Assembly: GCA_030430345.1 (NCBI GenBank)
Contig: JAUIFT010000221.1
Coordinates: 1-5,766, forward strand
DNA: 5,766 nucleotides
Direction: 5' to 3'
From: Calditrichia bacterium
GTDB lineage: Bacteria > Calditrichota > Calditrichia > RBG-13-44-9 > J042
The notes under the pieces: generated by a model
Databases searched by the model: none
What the model saw: the letters and a program-made list of their open reading frames with translations, nothing else
What the model was told of the DNA's origin: nothing
In this document: piece by piece, positions 1 to 5,766 of the stretch
How positions within the stretch are numbered: the first letter of the stretch is position 1
Layout of the letters: the number at the start of each line of letters is the position of its first letter
Position numbers and translations under genes: made by a program

Positions 1-1266
1 ATGCTCCGCATGGGATTTATTGATGATGTCGAATGGATTCTTGAACAAACCCCGGAAGACCGCCAGATAGCCCTCTTTTCCGCGACATTGCCCCGGGAAA
101 TTCGCCGTATTGCCAAGAAACATCTGGAAAATCCCCAGGAAATTACCATCAAGGTTAAAACCACAACTGCGGAAACCATCCGCCAGCGCTTCTGGATGGG
201 CAGCGGCTACCATAAACTGGAAGCGCTCACCCGCATTCTCGAAGCAGAAACATTTGACGGCATGATCGTCTTCGTGCGCACTAAAACCGCGACAATTGAG
301 TTGGCCGAAAAGCTGGAAGCACGGGGATTCGCCTCGGCGCCACTCAATGGCGATATCGCCCAGAAACAGCGCGAACGCACTGTAGAACGCTTCAAAAAAG
401 GGGAACTGGATATCCTTGTTGCGACAGATGTCGCCGCCCGTGGGCTGGATGTTGACCGGGTGAGCCATGTGGTGAATTACGATATCCCTTATGACACCGA
501 ATCATACGTCCATCGTGTTGGACGGACCGGCCGTGCGGGGCGTAGCGGCGAAGCGATTCTCTTTGTCGCTCCCCGGGAAAGACGCATGCTGCGCGCCATT
601 GAAAAGGCGACAAATCAACGTATTGAATTGATGGATCTCCCCTCGACCGAATCGATCAATGTTCAGCGCATTGCCCGCTTCAAACAACGAATTACCGATG
701 CGCTGGAAAATGAAGATCTTTCCTTCTTCCAGGGAATGCTCGCTCAGTACCAGGTAGAGCACGATGTCGCTGCGCTGGATATCGCCGCCGCCCTCGCTAA
801 GCTGCTGCAGGGCGATAGTCCTTTACTTCTGGCGGATAAGCCAATGAGATCGGAACGCCCGGAAAGAAATCGCCGGGAATCTTCCCGGGATCGGAAAGGG
901 TTTAAGAAGGATAAAAAATCCCGCCGGAAAAAAATATCGATTTTTGCTGATGAGGGAATGGCGCAATACATCATCGATGTTGGTTATAACCAGGGCATTA
1001 AGCCGGGAAATATCGTTGGCGCAATTGCCAATGAAGCGGGATTGGCCAGTGATTTGATCGGACAGATCGAAATTTATGATGATTTTAGCACTGTAGATTT
1101 GCCGGAGAATCTTCCCCGGGAAGTGTTACGCGCATTAAATAGTGTTTGGGTGTTCGGCTATCCGTTTAACCTGCGTCCTGCCGGGGATACCGCGATTTAT
1201 AAGCCGGGGAAAAAGAAGAAAAAGGGCAAGGGAAAAAAAGGCGGTTCCCGAAAGCGGAAAAAGTGA
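1..1266 (+). CDS. DEAD-box RNA helicase, C-terminal part (5' end outside window)
   Basis: ATP-dependent RNA helicase that remodels RNA duplexes in the cytoplasm, for example in ribosome assembly, mRNA turnover or cold adaptation. The frame is open from the first base. The opening residues MLRMGF are what normally follows the DEAD box (motif II), so the first ATG is internal and motifs Q, I, Ia and II lie upstream. Numbered from the window edge, motif III (SAT) is at 27-29 and motif IV (IVFVRTK) at 89-95. Motif V (ATDVAARGLD) is at 141-150 and motif VI (HRVGRTGRAGR) at 171-181. A linker with a basic, Arg/Lys-rich stretch (about 283-311) leads to a DbpA-type RNA-binding domain (about 311-394), recognisable by GIKPGNIVGAIANEAG and the IGQIEIYDDFSTVDLP segment. 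The protein ends in a lysine/arginine-rich tail (402-421). The architecture matches the DeaD/CsdA group; DbpA itself is a less likely alternative. It converges on the slipin gene. Confidence 0.95.
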   Translation: MLRMGFIDDVEWILEQTPEDRQIALFSATLPREIRRIAKKHLENPQEITIKVKTTTAETIRQRFWMGSGYHKLEALTRILEAETFDGMIVFVRTKTATIELAEKLEARGFASAPLNGDIAQKQRERTVERFKKGELDILVATDVAARGLDVDRVSHVVNYDIPYDTESYVHRVGRTGRAGRSGEAILFVAPRERRMLRAIEKATNQRIELMDLPSTESINVQRIARFKQRITDALENEDLSFFQGMLAQYQVEHDVAALDIAAALAKLLQGDSPLLLADKPMRSERPERNRRESSRDRKGFKKDKKSRRKKISIFADEGMAQYIIDVGYNQGIKPGNIVGAIANEAGLASDLIGQIEIYDDFSTVDLPENLPREVLRALNSVWVFGYPFNLRPAGDTAIYKPGKKKKKGKGKKGGSRKRKK

Positions 1267-1282
1267 TCTGACATTTACTTGA

Positions 1283-1310
1283 AGCAAATGAGCATTTCTG
1301 CTCATTTGCT
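1283..1310. terminator. Perfect 12-bp stem-loop between convergent genes, possible bidirectional terminator
   Basis: Arms AGCAAATGAGCA (1283-1294) and TGCTCATTTGCT (1299-1310) pair perfectly around a 4-nt loop. It lies 16 nt after the helicase stop and 11 nt after the slipin stop, where a shared terminator would be expected. Neither side has a clean run of T: the plus side continues into a moderately T-rich stretch, the minus side into mixed sequence. Read as minus-strand RNA the loop is GAAA, a GNRA tetraloop, so this may be a 3'-end stabilising hairpin of the nfeD-slipin mRNA rather than a true intrinsic terminator. Confidence 0.55.
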
Positions 1311-1323
1311 CATTTGCCCATTT
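1300..1323. repeat. Three tandem copies of an 8-bp unit
   Basis: GCTCATTT occurs at 1300-1307 and 1308-1315, followed by the one-mismatch copy GCCCATTT at 1316-1323. The last copy runs into the slipin stop codon (1322-1324). The left arm of the neighbouring stem-loop is an inverted version of the same sequence, so hairpin and tandem repeat are one composite element. Confidence 0.75.
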
Positions 1324-2074
1324 ATTTCTTCTCAGAAAATGACTGCAATAAATCGATCGGCACCGGGAATATCGTGGTCGAATTGTTTTCCGTGGCAATC
1401 TCGGAAAGCGTTTGTAAAAAGCGCAGTTGAATTGCTACCGGAAAATCCTGAATAATCTGCGCGGCTTCTTGGAGCTTTTGCGCGGCCTGCTGTTCACCTT
1501 CCGCATTAATAATCTTCGCGCGACGTTCACGCTCCGCTTCCGCCTGTTTCGCCATGGCACGTTTCATTTCCAGGGGCAGGTCTATTTGCTTTACTTCTAC
1601 CAGCGTCACCTTAATCCCCCAGGGATCGGAATGTTTGTCGATAATTTGCTGAAGCTGCTTGTTGATTTTTTCCCGCTGAGCGAGCAATTCATCCAGTTCA
1701 ACCTGACCGACAATACTTCTCAGGGTTGTCTGCGAGAGCTGCGAAGTGGCAAACTTAAAATCTTCCACCCCGATAATCGCTTTCTGCGGATCGATTACCC
1801 GGAAATAAACAACTGCATTCACCTGCACGGAAACATTATCCAGGGTTATGACATCCTGCGTGGGAACGTCGAGAACGATGGTTCGTAAGCTTACTTTCTC
1901 CATTCGATCGATAAATGGAATAAGGATGATCAGGCCTGGCCCCTTCGCGCCGATCAGCCGGCCCAGACGAAAAATAACCCCACGCTCATATTCACGCAGA
2001 ATTTTAATCATGTTAAAGATGAGCAAAATAAAGAAGATAAGTGCAATCATTCCCGCTGTAAAAATAACCGGCAT
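1322..2074 (-). CDS. Slipin (stomatin-like SPFH/band 7 membrane protein)
   Basis: Membrane-anchored scaffold protein of the stomatin/prohibitin superfamily, expected to form large ring oligomers at the membrane and to partner the protease encoded just upstream. It has 250 residues, a normal slipin length. A single hydrophobic anchor lies at about 5-23. The SPFH domain follows, starting with the family hallmark [11 protein letters not shown] (29-39) and [12 protein letters not shown] (45-56), and continuing through the [20 protein letters not shown] segment (68-87). An alanine/glutamate-rich coiled coil covers about 172-206. The C-terminus keeps the conserved pattern [20 protein letters not shown] (220-239). 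The start is supported by GGAGG at 2083-2087, eight bases upstream. The gene begins 41 nt after the stop of the NfeD gene on the same strand and has no obvious promoter of its own, so co-transcription is likely. Identification as a bacterial slipin rather than FtsH-associated HflK/HflC rests on overall similarity and the NfeD neighbour. Confidence 0.95.
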   Translation of the reverse strand: MPVIFTAGMIALIFFILLIFNMIKILREYERGVIFRLGRLIGAKGPGLIILIPFIDRMEKVSLRTIVLDVPTQDVITLDNVSVQVNAVVYFRVIDPQKAIIGVEDFKFATSQLSQTTLRSIVGQVELDELLAQREKINKQLQQIIDKHSDPWGIKVTLVEVKQIDLPLEMKRAMAKQAEAERERRAKIINAEGEQQAAQKLQEAAQIIQDFPVAIQLRFLQTLSEIATENNSTTIFPVPIDLLQSFSEKK

Positions 2075-2115
2075 TGTAATGGCCTCCGTTTTTTCGCTAA
2101 GCGTTTCTAATGATT

Positions 2116-3432
2116 TTATGTCATTTCTTTTTTGACGACAATTAGTTCCAGTCCATCTATTTGCAGGATTTTCACCGGATCATTCTCCTTTATTTCCTGA
2201 TCACTTCTTGCCTGCCAGATTTCTCCCTCATACTGTATTTGCCCCTGGCCGTTTTCAAAATGCCCCAATGCAAACCCTTCACTATCCTGAAGGGTTTCCT
2301 GCCCGATGGCCGGCTTCAGCCGTTGCGCCCGTAAACCGATGCCGATGACAAAGGAAAAGAAGAGCGTTGTCGTGATTACCACCGTTGCCACTAGCGGCCA
2401 GGAGACCCGCAAGTATGGCAAGTCGCTATCGTATAACATTATCGAACCCAGGGCGAGAGCGACAATCCCCCCGATGGTCAGGGCACCATGACTGACAATC
2501 TTGATTTCCAGAACAAACATAACGATTGCGACGAGTATCAGCAAAATGCCAGTGTAGTTAACCGGTAACGTATTCATTGCGTAAAAAGCGAGGATGATAC
2601 AAATAGCGCCGGCAATGCCGGGAAAGATGGCGCCGGTATTATACATCTCGAACATGATGCCGTAGAAGCCAATAATCAGCAGCAAATAAGCAATGTTTGG
2701 ATCGCTGATGACATCGAGAATCCGGTAGCGTAAGGGCATTTCCAGATACTGCCGGTTCGCGCTCCGGGTTGCAAGGATAACCTCGGCGGTATCGAGGTCT
2801 GCTTTATGACCATCCATCTGGATAAGAAGACTGTCCAGGGTAGGGGAGACGTAATCGATAATATTCAGTGAGAGTGCCTCGTTGGCGGTAACCGATGCCG
2901 CTTCCGTAACGGCCTTTTCCGCCCATTCGGCATTGCGCCCGCGTTTTTCCGCCACACTTTTAATGAAAGCGATGGCATCATTGGTCGCCTTGCGCATCAC
3001 CACCGTTTCCATACTGTCCTTACCAACGCCCATGCTAACAACGCTGGCAGCACCAATATTGCTCCCCGGCGTCATGGCGGCAACATGGGCGGACATGGTA
3101 ATGAAAGTACCGGCGGAAGCAGCATGTGCACCGGCGGGATGGATATAAACGGCAATCGGCACTTTTGCAGACAGAATACCCTGGGTGATCTCCCGCATGG
3201 AAGTGACCAGGCCGCCGGGAGTATCCAACTGAAAAACGAGACAGTGAGCGTTTTCTTTCTCTGCTTTCTCAATCATTGCCAGCATGTATTCCGATGATGC
3301 CGGATTGATGACACCGTCCACATCTACGACATAAACTATTTCTTGTGCGGTTATAGTGAAAACACTAAAAAGTGTTGAGAAGAAAAGAAATAAACCAAAT
3401 CGGAAAGCCGGGTATCTGCCGGGATGACGCAT
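2116..3432 (-). CDS. nfeD: NfeD long form, membrane-bound ClpP-class serine protease
   Basis: Membrane serine protease of the NfeD1b (long) type, 438 residues. Residues 1-30 form a signal peptide: basic start, hydrophobic core [16 protein letters not shown], likely cleavage after TAQ. The ClpP/crotonase-like protease domain covers about 31-225, with LDTPGGLV (69-76), the nucleophile region HAASAGTF (Ser106) and TPGSNIGAA (121-129). Lys148 in [13 protein letters not shown] is the probable general base, by analogy with the Ser-Lys dyad of the archaeal PH1510 protease. About five membrane segments follow (roughly 247-263, 267-288, 293-312, 316-334, 346-368). An OB-fold NfeD domain closes the protein (about 378-438; [12 protein letters not shown], then [14 protein letters not shown]). 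The start is supported by AGGGAG at 3440-3445, seven bases upstream, and by the signal peptide. The slipin gene follows on the same strand, the classic nfeD-slipin arrangement. In archaeal relatives NfeD cleaves its partner stomatin. Confidence 0.95.
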   Translation of the reverse strand: MRHPGRYPAFRFGLFLFFSTLFSVFTITAQEIVYVVDVDGVINPASSEYMLAMIEKAEKENAHCLVFQLDTPGGLVTSMREITQGILSAKVPIAVYIHPAGAHAASAGTFITMSAHVAAMTPGSNIGAASVVSMGVGKDSMETVVMRKATNDAIAFIKSVAEKRGRNAEWAEKAVTEAASVTANEALSLNIIDYVSPTLDSLLIQMDGHKADLDTAEVILATRSANRQYLEMPLRYRILDVISDPNIAYLLLIIGFYGIMFEMYNTGAIFPGIAGAICIILAFYAMNTLPVNYTGILLILVAIVMFVLEIKIVSHGALTIGGIVALALGSIMLYDSDLPYLRVSWPLVATVVITTTLFFSFVIGIGLRAQRLKPAIGQETLQDSEGFALGHFENGQGQIQYEGEIWQARSDQEIKENDPVKILQIDGLELIVVKKEMT

Positions 3433-3469
3433 AGGTTGTCTCCCTGTATAATTGATGGTCTCTGTTTAA

Positions 3470-3498
3470 ATGGTACGGTTTATTTTTGAAGTTGTCAA
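3470..3498 (-). promoter_or_regulatory. Predicted sigma-70-type promoter of the nfeD-slipin operon
   Basis: On the minus strand a perfect -35 box TTGACA (3493-3498) is followed after exactly 17 bases by TACCAT (3470-3475), which matches 4 of 6 bases of the -10 consensus including the conserved TA and final AT. Transcription would start near 3463, giving a leader of about 30 nt that contains the AGGGAG ribosome-binding site. No operator-like inverted repeat overlaps it. Confidence 0.6.
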
Positions 3499-3582
3499 GC
3501 CATCTGTTTCTCGGCAAAGCGGATACGCTTGTTGCCATTTTTATGCATGGCTCTTAAATAAAAGATTTCGCCCGCGCTAAAT

Positions 3583-3611
3583 TTGCCTAATAATTTCCTG
3601 CTTCGTAGATT
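3583..3611 (+). promoter_or_regulatory. Weak candidate promoter for the membrane protein gene
   Basis: TTGCCT (3583-3588), a 17-base spacer and TAGATT (3606-3611) each match 4 of 6 consensus bases. They would place the transcript start near 3618, about 26 nt before the ATG at 3644. A competing candidate is TTGCCA (3532-3537) with TTAAAT (3554-3559). Neither is strong. The 211-bp divergent region 3433-3643 otherwise shows nothing beyond these candidates and the minus-strand promoter. Confidence 0.25.
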
Positions 3612-3632
3612 TGTTGCGGAGACAGAGACTAA

Positions 3633-3637
3633 AGAGG
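3633..3637 (+). promoter_or_regulatory. Ribosome-binding site deciding the start at 3644
   Basis: AGAGG lies six bases before the ATG at 3644. The frame stays open upstream to TTG codons at 3611 and 3614, but those would add an Arg/Lys-rich extension and lack a comparable site, so the ATG is preferred. Confidence 0.7.
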
Positions 3638-3643
3638 TGTTCT

Positions 3644-4297
3644 ATGTTTGTGGGACATTTTGGGGTGGCGCTCGCCGGTAAGAAAACCGCCGAGCGTCCA
3701 TCATTGGGAACATTGTTTATGGCTTCCCAGTGGATCGATTTAATTTGGCCGTTATTACTGCTGCTCGGTTGGGAACAGGTTGCAATAGAGCCCGGTAATA
3801 CCGCCGTCACGCCGTTAAATTTCCTGCACTATCCGATTACCCATAGCCTGGGTGCTGTGCTTGGGTGGGGATTGCTTTTTGCCGGTGTCTATTACTGGCA
3901 GAAAAAGGATCGCACCGGGGCGCTGTGGCTGGGGCTTTTAGTGGTTAGCCATTGGCTGCTGGACTTTATCACCCATCGCCCGGACCTGCCATTATTTCCC
4001 GGGGAAGCAATAAAAGTCGGCCTGGGATTATGGAACTCCATTCCGGGAACCCTGGTTGCAGAATTGGCAATATTTGGCTTCGGTATCTTTATTTATCTAC
4101 GCAAAACCCGGCCAACTGCCAAAACCGGTAGCTGGAGTTTCTGGGCATTAATCGTTTTCCTCGGCATTATTTATTTCGGAAATATCTTTGGTCCTCCCCC
4201 TCCATCTGTTAACGCCATCGGTATTGCCGGTCTTTCCCAATGGCTGATTGTTGCCTGGTGCTACTGGATTGACCGGCATCGTGAAATTTCTTCGTAA
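3644..4297 (+). CDS. Conserved polytopic membrane protein with His/Asp motifs, function unknown
   Basis: A 217-residue integral membrane protein. It opens with MFVGHFGVALAGKK, a start like that of the predicted membrane-bound metal-dependent hydrolases (YdjM/DUF457-like). That relationship is recalled from general pattern, not verified. Hydrophobic segments lie near 24-42, 66-85, 92-109, 136-152, 165-183 and 191-207. Polar residues that look conserved and could bind metal are His5, Asp32, His62 and His67 (HYPITHS), and His103, Asp107 and His111 (SHWLLDFITHRPD). A short GPPPPS motif (183-188) precedes the last membrane segment. There is no signal peptide beyond the membrane segments. The gene is divergent from nfeD with 211 bp between starts. 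The next plus-strand gene begins 134 bp downstream. No enzymatic activity can be assigned from sequence; a transporter-like or structural role is equally open. Confidence 0.85.
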   Translation: MFVGHFGVALAGKKTAERPSLGTLFMASQWIDLIWPLLLLLGWEQVAIEPGNTAVTPLNFLHYPITHSLGAVLGWGLLFAGVYYWQKKDRTGALWLGLLVVSHWLLDFITHRPDLPLFPGEAIKVGLGLWNSIPGTLVAELAIFGFGIFIYLRKTRPTAKTGSWSFWALIVFLGIIYFGNIFGPPPPSVNAIGIAGLSQWLIVAWCYWIDRHREISS

Positions 4298-4377
4298 AAC
4301 AGGATACAAATTGCTGTTAAACGCAGCGCTGTTGATCAAGTTAACGCCTGCAGTCATTTTTTGTTCGCCTTAACAGA

Positions 4378-4391
4378 TATGCATGGGCATA
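4378..4391. repeat. Short inverted repeat upstream of the M20 peptidase gene
   Basis: TATGC (4378-4382) and GCATA (4387-4391) are inverted around four bases and lie about 40-54 nt before the ATG at 4432, where an operator could sit. Five-base arms are short enough to be chance. The 134-bp gap 4298-4431 also holds a T6 run at 4357-4362 without a preceding stem, so I see no intrinsic terminator for the membrane protein gene and no convincing promoter. Confidence 0.2.
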
Positions 4392-4431
4392 CAAAGACAA
4401 ACAAGAACCTTTAAAGGGGCAAGGGACCCGT

Positions 4432-5595
4432 ATGATAAATATTGATAGCGGCTATCTCCGGAAATTACTAAGCAATTTGGTGAGAATAAATTCCTGCAAT
4501 CCTTCCCTGACGCCCGGCAGCCCCGGGGAGGGAGAAATCGGTGAGTTTATATCAGGGGTTATGCGGGAGATGGGATTGACCGTTAATATGCATGTTCTCG
4601 GGCCCAATCGCGTCAATGTCGTTGGCATTTTGAAAGGGGAAGGGAGCGGGCGGTCTTTGCTGCTGAATGGACATGTCGATACGGTCGGAGTGGAAGGCAT
4701 GAAGGCGCCTTTTTCCGGTGAGTATCGTAATGGCCGCATATACGGACGCGGTAGTCAGGATATGAAAGGCAGTGTTGCGGCAATGATCGCTGCCGCTAAA
4801 GCAGTGATGGATGCCGGGCAACGGTTAGCGGGGGATTTGATCATCACTACAGTTGCGGATGAAGAATATGCCAGTATTGGCACCGCGGATATCGTTCGGA
4901 ACTATACTGCTGATGCGGCAATCGTCACCGAGCCCACTGATATGCGCATCTGCCGGGCACACCGCGGATTTATCTGGTACGAAATTGAATCGCTTGGCAA
5001 AGCAGCGCACGGCAGCCGCTACGAAGTTGGTGTCGATGCGATAATGCGCATGGGACGATTTTTGGCAGAGCTGGATAAGCTGGAACAGGCTGTTCGGCAG
5101 CGCCCCCCGCATCCGCTGGCCGGTCCGCCATCACTGCATGCCTCACTGATCAAGGGCGGCACCGAAGTTAGTGTTTACTCCGCGAACTGCAAACTGCAGG
5201 TGGAACGGAGAACCGCGCCGGGAGAGACTGCGGATGCTGTTACCGCAGAATTCCAGGAAATCATCGATCGCCTGCAAGCTGCCGACGCATCACTGCAATT
5301 GCAGTTGAATCCTTTTCTGCAGCGCCCTCCATTTGAAATAGATGCTGATGCCGAAATTGTTCAGGTAACCGATAAAATACTGGAAAAAAGAATCGGGAAA
5401 AAACAGCCGCATTTTGGCGCTACCTTTTGGACCGATGCCGCATTGCTGATGGAGGCGGGAATTGATACCATTTTACTGGGCCCAATCGGCGATGGTTTAC
5501 ACTCGAAGGAAGAGTGGGTGGATGTGGATTCTGTGGTAGACCTCGCCCATGTGCTGGCAGAAACCGCCCTGGCATTTTGCGGAACGGTCGACTAA
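4432..5595 (+). CDS. M20-family metallopeptidase/deacylase (ArgE/DapE/ACY1/CPG2 type)
   Basis: Cytoplasmic dinuclear zinc hydrolase that removes an acyl group or cleaves a short peptide; 387 residues, full length for the family, with no signal peptide. Visible catalytic residues are His81 and Asp83 (NGHVDTV), the bridging ligand Asp110 (GRGSQDMKG), the general base Glu144 with Glu145 (VADEEYASIG), Glu167 (VTEPTD) and His357 (GDGLHSKEEWV). The central dimerisation (lid) domain spans about 178-290 and includes GKAAHGSRYEVGVDAI (189-204) with the His193 expected to reach the partner active site. The start is supported by AAGGGA at 4421-4426, five bases upstream. No arginine- or lysine-biosynthesis gene is adjacent, so acetylornithine deacetylase, succinyl-diaminopimelate desuccinylase, a carboxypeptidase or an aminoacylase all remain possible; general resemblance is to the ArgE/acetylornithine deacetylase group. 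It converges on the Fpg/Nei-family gene with a 13-bp gap and no room for a separate terminator. Confidence 0.92.
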   Translation: MINIDSGYLRKLLSNLVRINSCNPSLTPGSPGEGEIGEFISGVMREMGLTVNMHVLGPNRVNVVGILKGEGSGRSLLLNGHVDTVGVEGMKAPFSGEYRNGRIYGRGSQDMKGSVAAMIAAAKAVMDAGQRLAGDLIITTVADEEYASIGTADIVRNYTADAAIVTEPTDMRICRAHRGFIWYEIESLGKAAHGSRYEVGVDAIMRMGRFLAELDKLEQAVRQRPPHPLAGPPSLHASLIKGGTEVSVYSANCKLQVERRTAPGETADAVTAEFQEIIDRLQAADASLQLQLNPFLQRPPFEIDADAEIVQVTDKILEKRIGKKQPHFGATFWTDAALLMEAGIDTILLGPIGDGLHSKEEWVDVDSVVDLAHVLAETALAFCGTVD

Positions 5596-5608
5596 AAAAG
5601 TAAACAAA

Positions 5609-5766
5609 TTAGTGTTGGCAAGAAGGGCAGTAATAGAGTCGCCGGCTGCCCGCTTCGATTTTTACGATTTTCTCCCCACATTCATAGCATGGTAATCCAT
5701 TTCTCGCAAACACATAAAAGCGGTAATTCCGTCGTGACAGTCCCATCGCTTTCAGCGTTTTCACCC
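5609..5766 (-). CDS. Fpg/Nei-family DNA glycosylase, C-terminal zinc finger (5' end outside window)
   Basis: Only the last 51 residues lie in the window; the gene starts beyond the right edge. Read on the minus strand, they end in a zinc finger CYEC-x16-CPSC followed by QH and a TAA stop, the classic terminal signature of formamidopyrimidine-DNA glycosylase (MutM) and endonuclease VIII (Nei). The four cysteine codons fall between 5618 and 5689. The arginine five residues before the third cysteine (in SRRLYYC) matches the conserved zinc-finger arginine that contacts the DNA backbone. The preceding segment MGLSRRNYRFYVFARNGLPC enters the finger as in family members. Fpg and Nei cannot be separated without the N-terminal catalytic half. 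The role would be base-excision repair of oxidised bases. Confidence 0.9.
   Translation of the reverse strand, partial: VKTLKAMGLSRRNYRFYVFARNGLPCYECGEKIVKIEAGSRRLYYCPSCQH

Noticed and set aside
1..3. ATG at the first base as a genuine gene start.
   Set aside because: It aligns with the residues directly after the DEAD box in this family, and a helicase cannot lack motifs Q, I and II; the gene is cut by the window edge.
1300..1323. Short tandem repeat as the start of a CRISPR array.
   Set aside because: Units are 8 bp and contiguous, with no spacers and no cas genes.
1135..1398. Minus-strand open frame spanning the helicase end, the stem-loop and the slipin end.
   Set aside because: It overlaps conserved coding sequence of two real genes, and its middle is just translated repeat.
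1427..1888. Open frame of about 150 codons on the plus strand inside the slipin gene.
   Set aside because: It is fully antisense to a well-supported SPFH gene, resembles no family I know, and has no credible ribosome-binding site.
4313..4376. CTGTTAA (4314-4320) and TTAACAG (4370-4376) as a terminator or riboswitch stem.
   Set aside because: The arms are only 7 bp, AT-rich and separated by about 49 nt with no stable inner helix; the T6 run at 4357-4362 lies inside rather than after it.
1..5766. A new defence, mobile or biosynthetic system spanning the window.
   Set aside because: No transposase, integrase, nuclease cassette, toxin-antitoxin pair or biosynthetic enzymes are present; the genes alternate in strand and belong to separate housekeeping families, except the known nfeD-slipin pair.

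Overview
The window reads as ordinary bacterial chromosome with about 50% GC by eye. It holds four complete genes and two cut off by the window edges. Stop codons follow the standard code, starts are ATG behind Shine-Dalgarno sites, and one near-consensus sigma-70-type promoter is visible. The proteins are typical of a Gram-negative-like, free-living bacterium. I cannot place the phylum from this sequence alone. No rRNA, tRNA, CRISPR, transposase, integrase or phage gene is visible.

Layout. (1) Bases 1-1266, plus strand: the C-terminal part of a DEAD-box RNA helicase with a DbpA-type RNA-binding domain and a lysine-rich tail. Its N-terminal half lies upstream of the window. (2) Bases 1267-1321: a short convergent gap with a perfect 12-bp stem-loop built from an 8-bp tandem repeat. 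(3) Bases 1322-3432, minus strand: a two-gene operon, the membrane serine protease NfeD (long form) followed by a slipin, with a good promoter upstream at 3470-3498. (4) Bases 3433-3643: a divergent intergenic region. (5) Bases 3644-4297, plus strand: a polytopic membrane protein with conserved His/Asp motifs and no assigned function. (6) Bases 4432-5595, plus strand: an M20-family metallopeptidase/deacylase of the ArgE/DapE type with all metal ligands present. (7) Bases 5609-5766, minus strand: the C-terminal zinc finger of an Fpg/Nei-family DNA glycosylase, running off the right edge.

How the genes work together. Only the nfeD-slipin pair is a clear functional unit. In characterised relatives NfeD is a membrane protease that acts on its partner stomatin/slipin, and the pair belongs to membrane quality control. 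The other genes are housekeeping (RNA remodelling, peptide or amino-acid metabolism, base-excision repair) or unassigned, and their adjacency does not suggest one pathway.

I looked for an undescribed system and do not see a convincing one. The most unusual items are the repeat-built stem-loop at 1283-1323 and the uncharacterised membrane protein at 3644-4297.
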